Assembly: GCF_000238055.2 (NCBI RefSeq)
Contig: NZ_KE148312.1
Location: 2,228,501-2,292,500 of the forward strand
Direction: 5' to 3'
From: Oribacterium parvum ACB1
GTDB lineage: Bacteria; Bacillota; Clostridia; Lachnospirales; Lachnospiraceae
DNA length: 64,000 bases
Each line of letters begins with the position of its first letter. The stretch's first letter is position 1. The notes under the pieces were generated by a model. The model was not told the DNA's origin. It searched no databases and saw nothing but the letters and a program-made list of their open reading frames with translations. The position numbers were made by a program, and so were the translations under genes. Of this stretch, positions 63,736-64,000 are shown piece by piece.

Positions 63736-64000
63736 TTATTGCGGGCCGTTTGTGCTTCCTGCCTGAATTGAACCGCCATTTGCAGTAGAGTTACCGGAAG
63801 GTCCCTGTGCACTGGGTCCGTCGATTACCGGATTGCTGTTTCCGTTCGGATTCGGGCTGCCCGGATTACTGCTTCCGTTTGGGTTAGCTGTTCCCGGATT
63901 TCCCGAACTGCTTCCTCCCGGTCCTGCCGATCCCGGTCCTTGCGTATTTGCCGGATTGCTCTGCGCCGGAGAGGAGGAGGAACCCGCTTCTGTAAAGTTC
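63736..64000 (-). CDS. C-terminal tail of a gene entering from the right edge (low-complexity Gly/Asn/Pro/Ser)
   Basis: The visible 87 codons read as a tail rich in G, N, P, S and Q (NPGSPNPNGNSNPVIDGPSA ... QAGSTNGPQ-stop). Such tails end many Firmicutes class A penicillin-binding proteins and some surface proteins; which one cannot be told from here. The gene is cut by the window edge. Confidence 0.7.
   Translation of the reverse strand, partial: NFTEAGSSSSPAQSNPANTQGPGSAGPGGSSSGNPGTANPNGSSNPGSPNPNGNSNPVIDGPSAQGPSGNSTANGGSIQAGSTNGPQ

Overview
The window looks like chromosomal DNA of a low-to-moderate GC Gram-positive anaerobe of the Clostridia, most likely a Lachnospiraceae member (Oribacterium-like is my guess; the genus is not proven by anything seen here). 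Support: strong GGAGG ribosome sites, lipobox-bearing ABC binding proteins, a YesM/YesN-type two-component pair, an S-box (SAM-I) riboswitch before metK, the biotin carboxylase genes embedded in a 5-oxoprolinase operon, KtrAB potassium uptake, and surface proteins with cell-wall-binding repeats. No rRNA, tRNA or CRISPR array was seen.

Layout. 1-3240: a zinc-type operon (Fur-family regulator, ZnuA, ZnuC, ZnuB, then another gene running off the left edge) behind a promoter overlapped by a Fur-like palindrome. 3291-3486: a ~200-bp folded dispersed repeat; a second copy lies at 58307-58504. 3529-13190: an AIM24-family protein, a YesM-like histidine kinase carrying what looks like a degenerate sugar-ABC ATPase domain at its C-terminus, its AraC-type response regulator, a CopZ-like metallochaperone that reads as an undescribed-here selenoprotein (in-frame UGA plus hairpin), a mini XRE regulator, then a ROK kinase with a ribose-type ABC transporter, and an Rrf2 regulator.

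13455-26605 is an accessory region: ankyrin/DUF2262/methyltransferase genes that resemble an immunity-type island, two group II intron remnants in direct orientation bracketing an IS1634-type transposase relic and an ABC exporter, broken SirTM and macrodomain genes, a DJ-1-like protein lacking the catalytic Cys, DUF3791-type small proteins, a DUF2974 lipase-like protein, and an AbiE-like toxin/antitoxin pair in which the antitoxin is intact but the toxin is internally deleted.

26738-32748 is a single leftward 5-oxoproline operon: NRAMP-like transporter, pxpB, pxpC, accB, accC, pxpA. 33002-47119 mixes surface and stress functions (choline-binding-like surface protein, an SseB-SseB-degenerate ARH fusion, MscS with a decaying repeat tail, two COG0523 GTPases, HAD phosphatase, RNase H1, asparagine synthetase, SPFH/zinc-ribbon protein). 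47403-50812 holds ktrB, ktrA and riboswitch-controlled metK. 50960-55883 holds a GltD-like oxidoreductase and the glycolytic run gap-pgk-tpiA. 56107-64000 holds a Na/Pi transporter, an amidase, and a leftward operon of a ParB-like/BMP fusion, metallophosphoesterase, uracil-DNA glycosylase and UppP, ending with the tail of a protein that enters from the right edge.

The most unusual items are the kinase/pseudo-ATPase fusion next to a ribose-type transporter, the predicted selenoprotein, and the two-copy structured repeat with a compensatory base-pair change.
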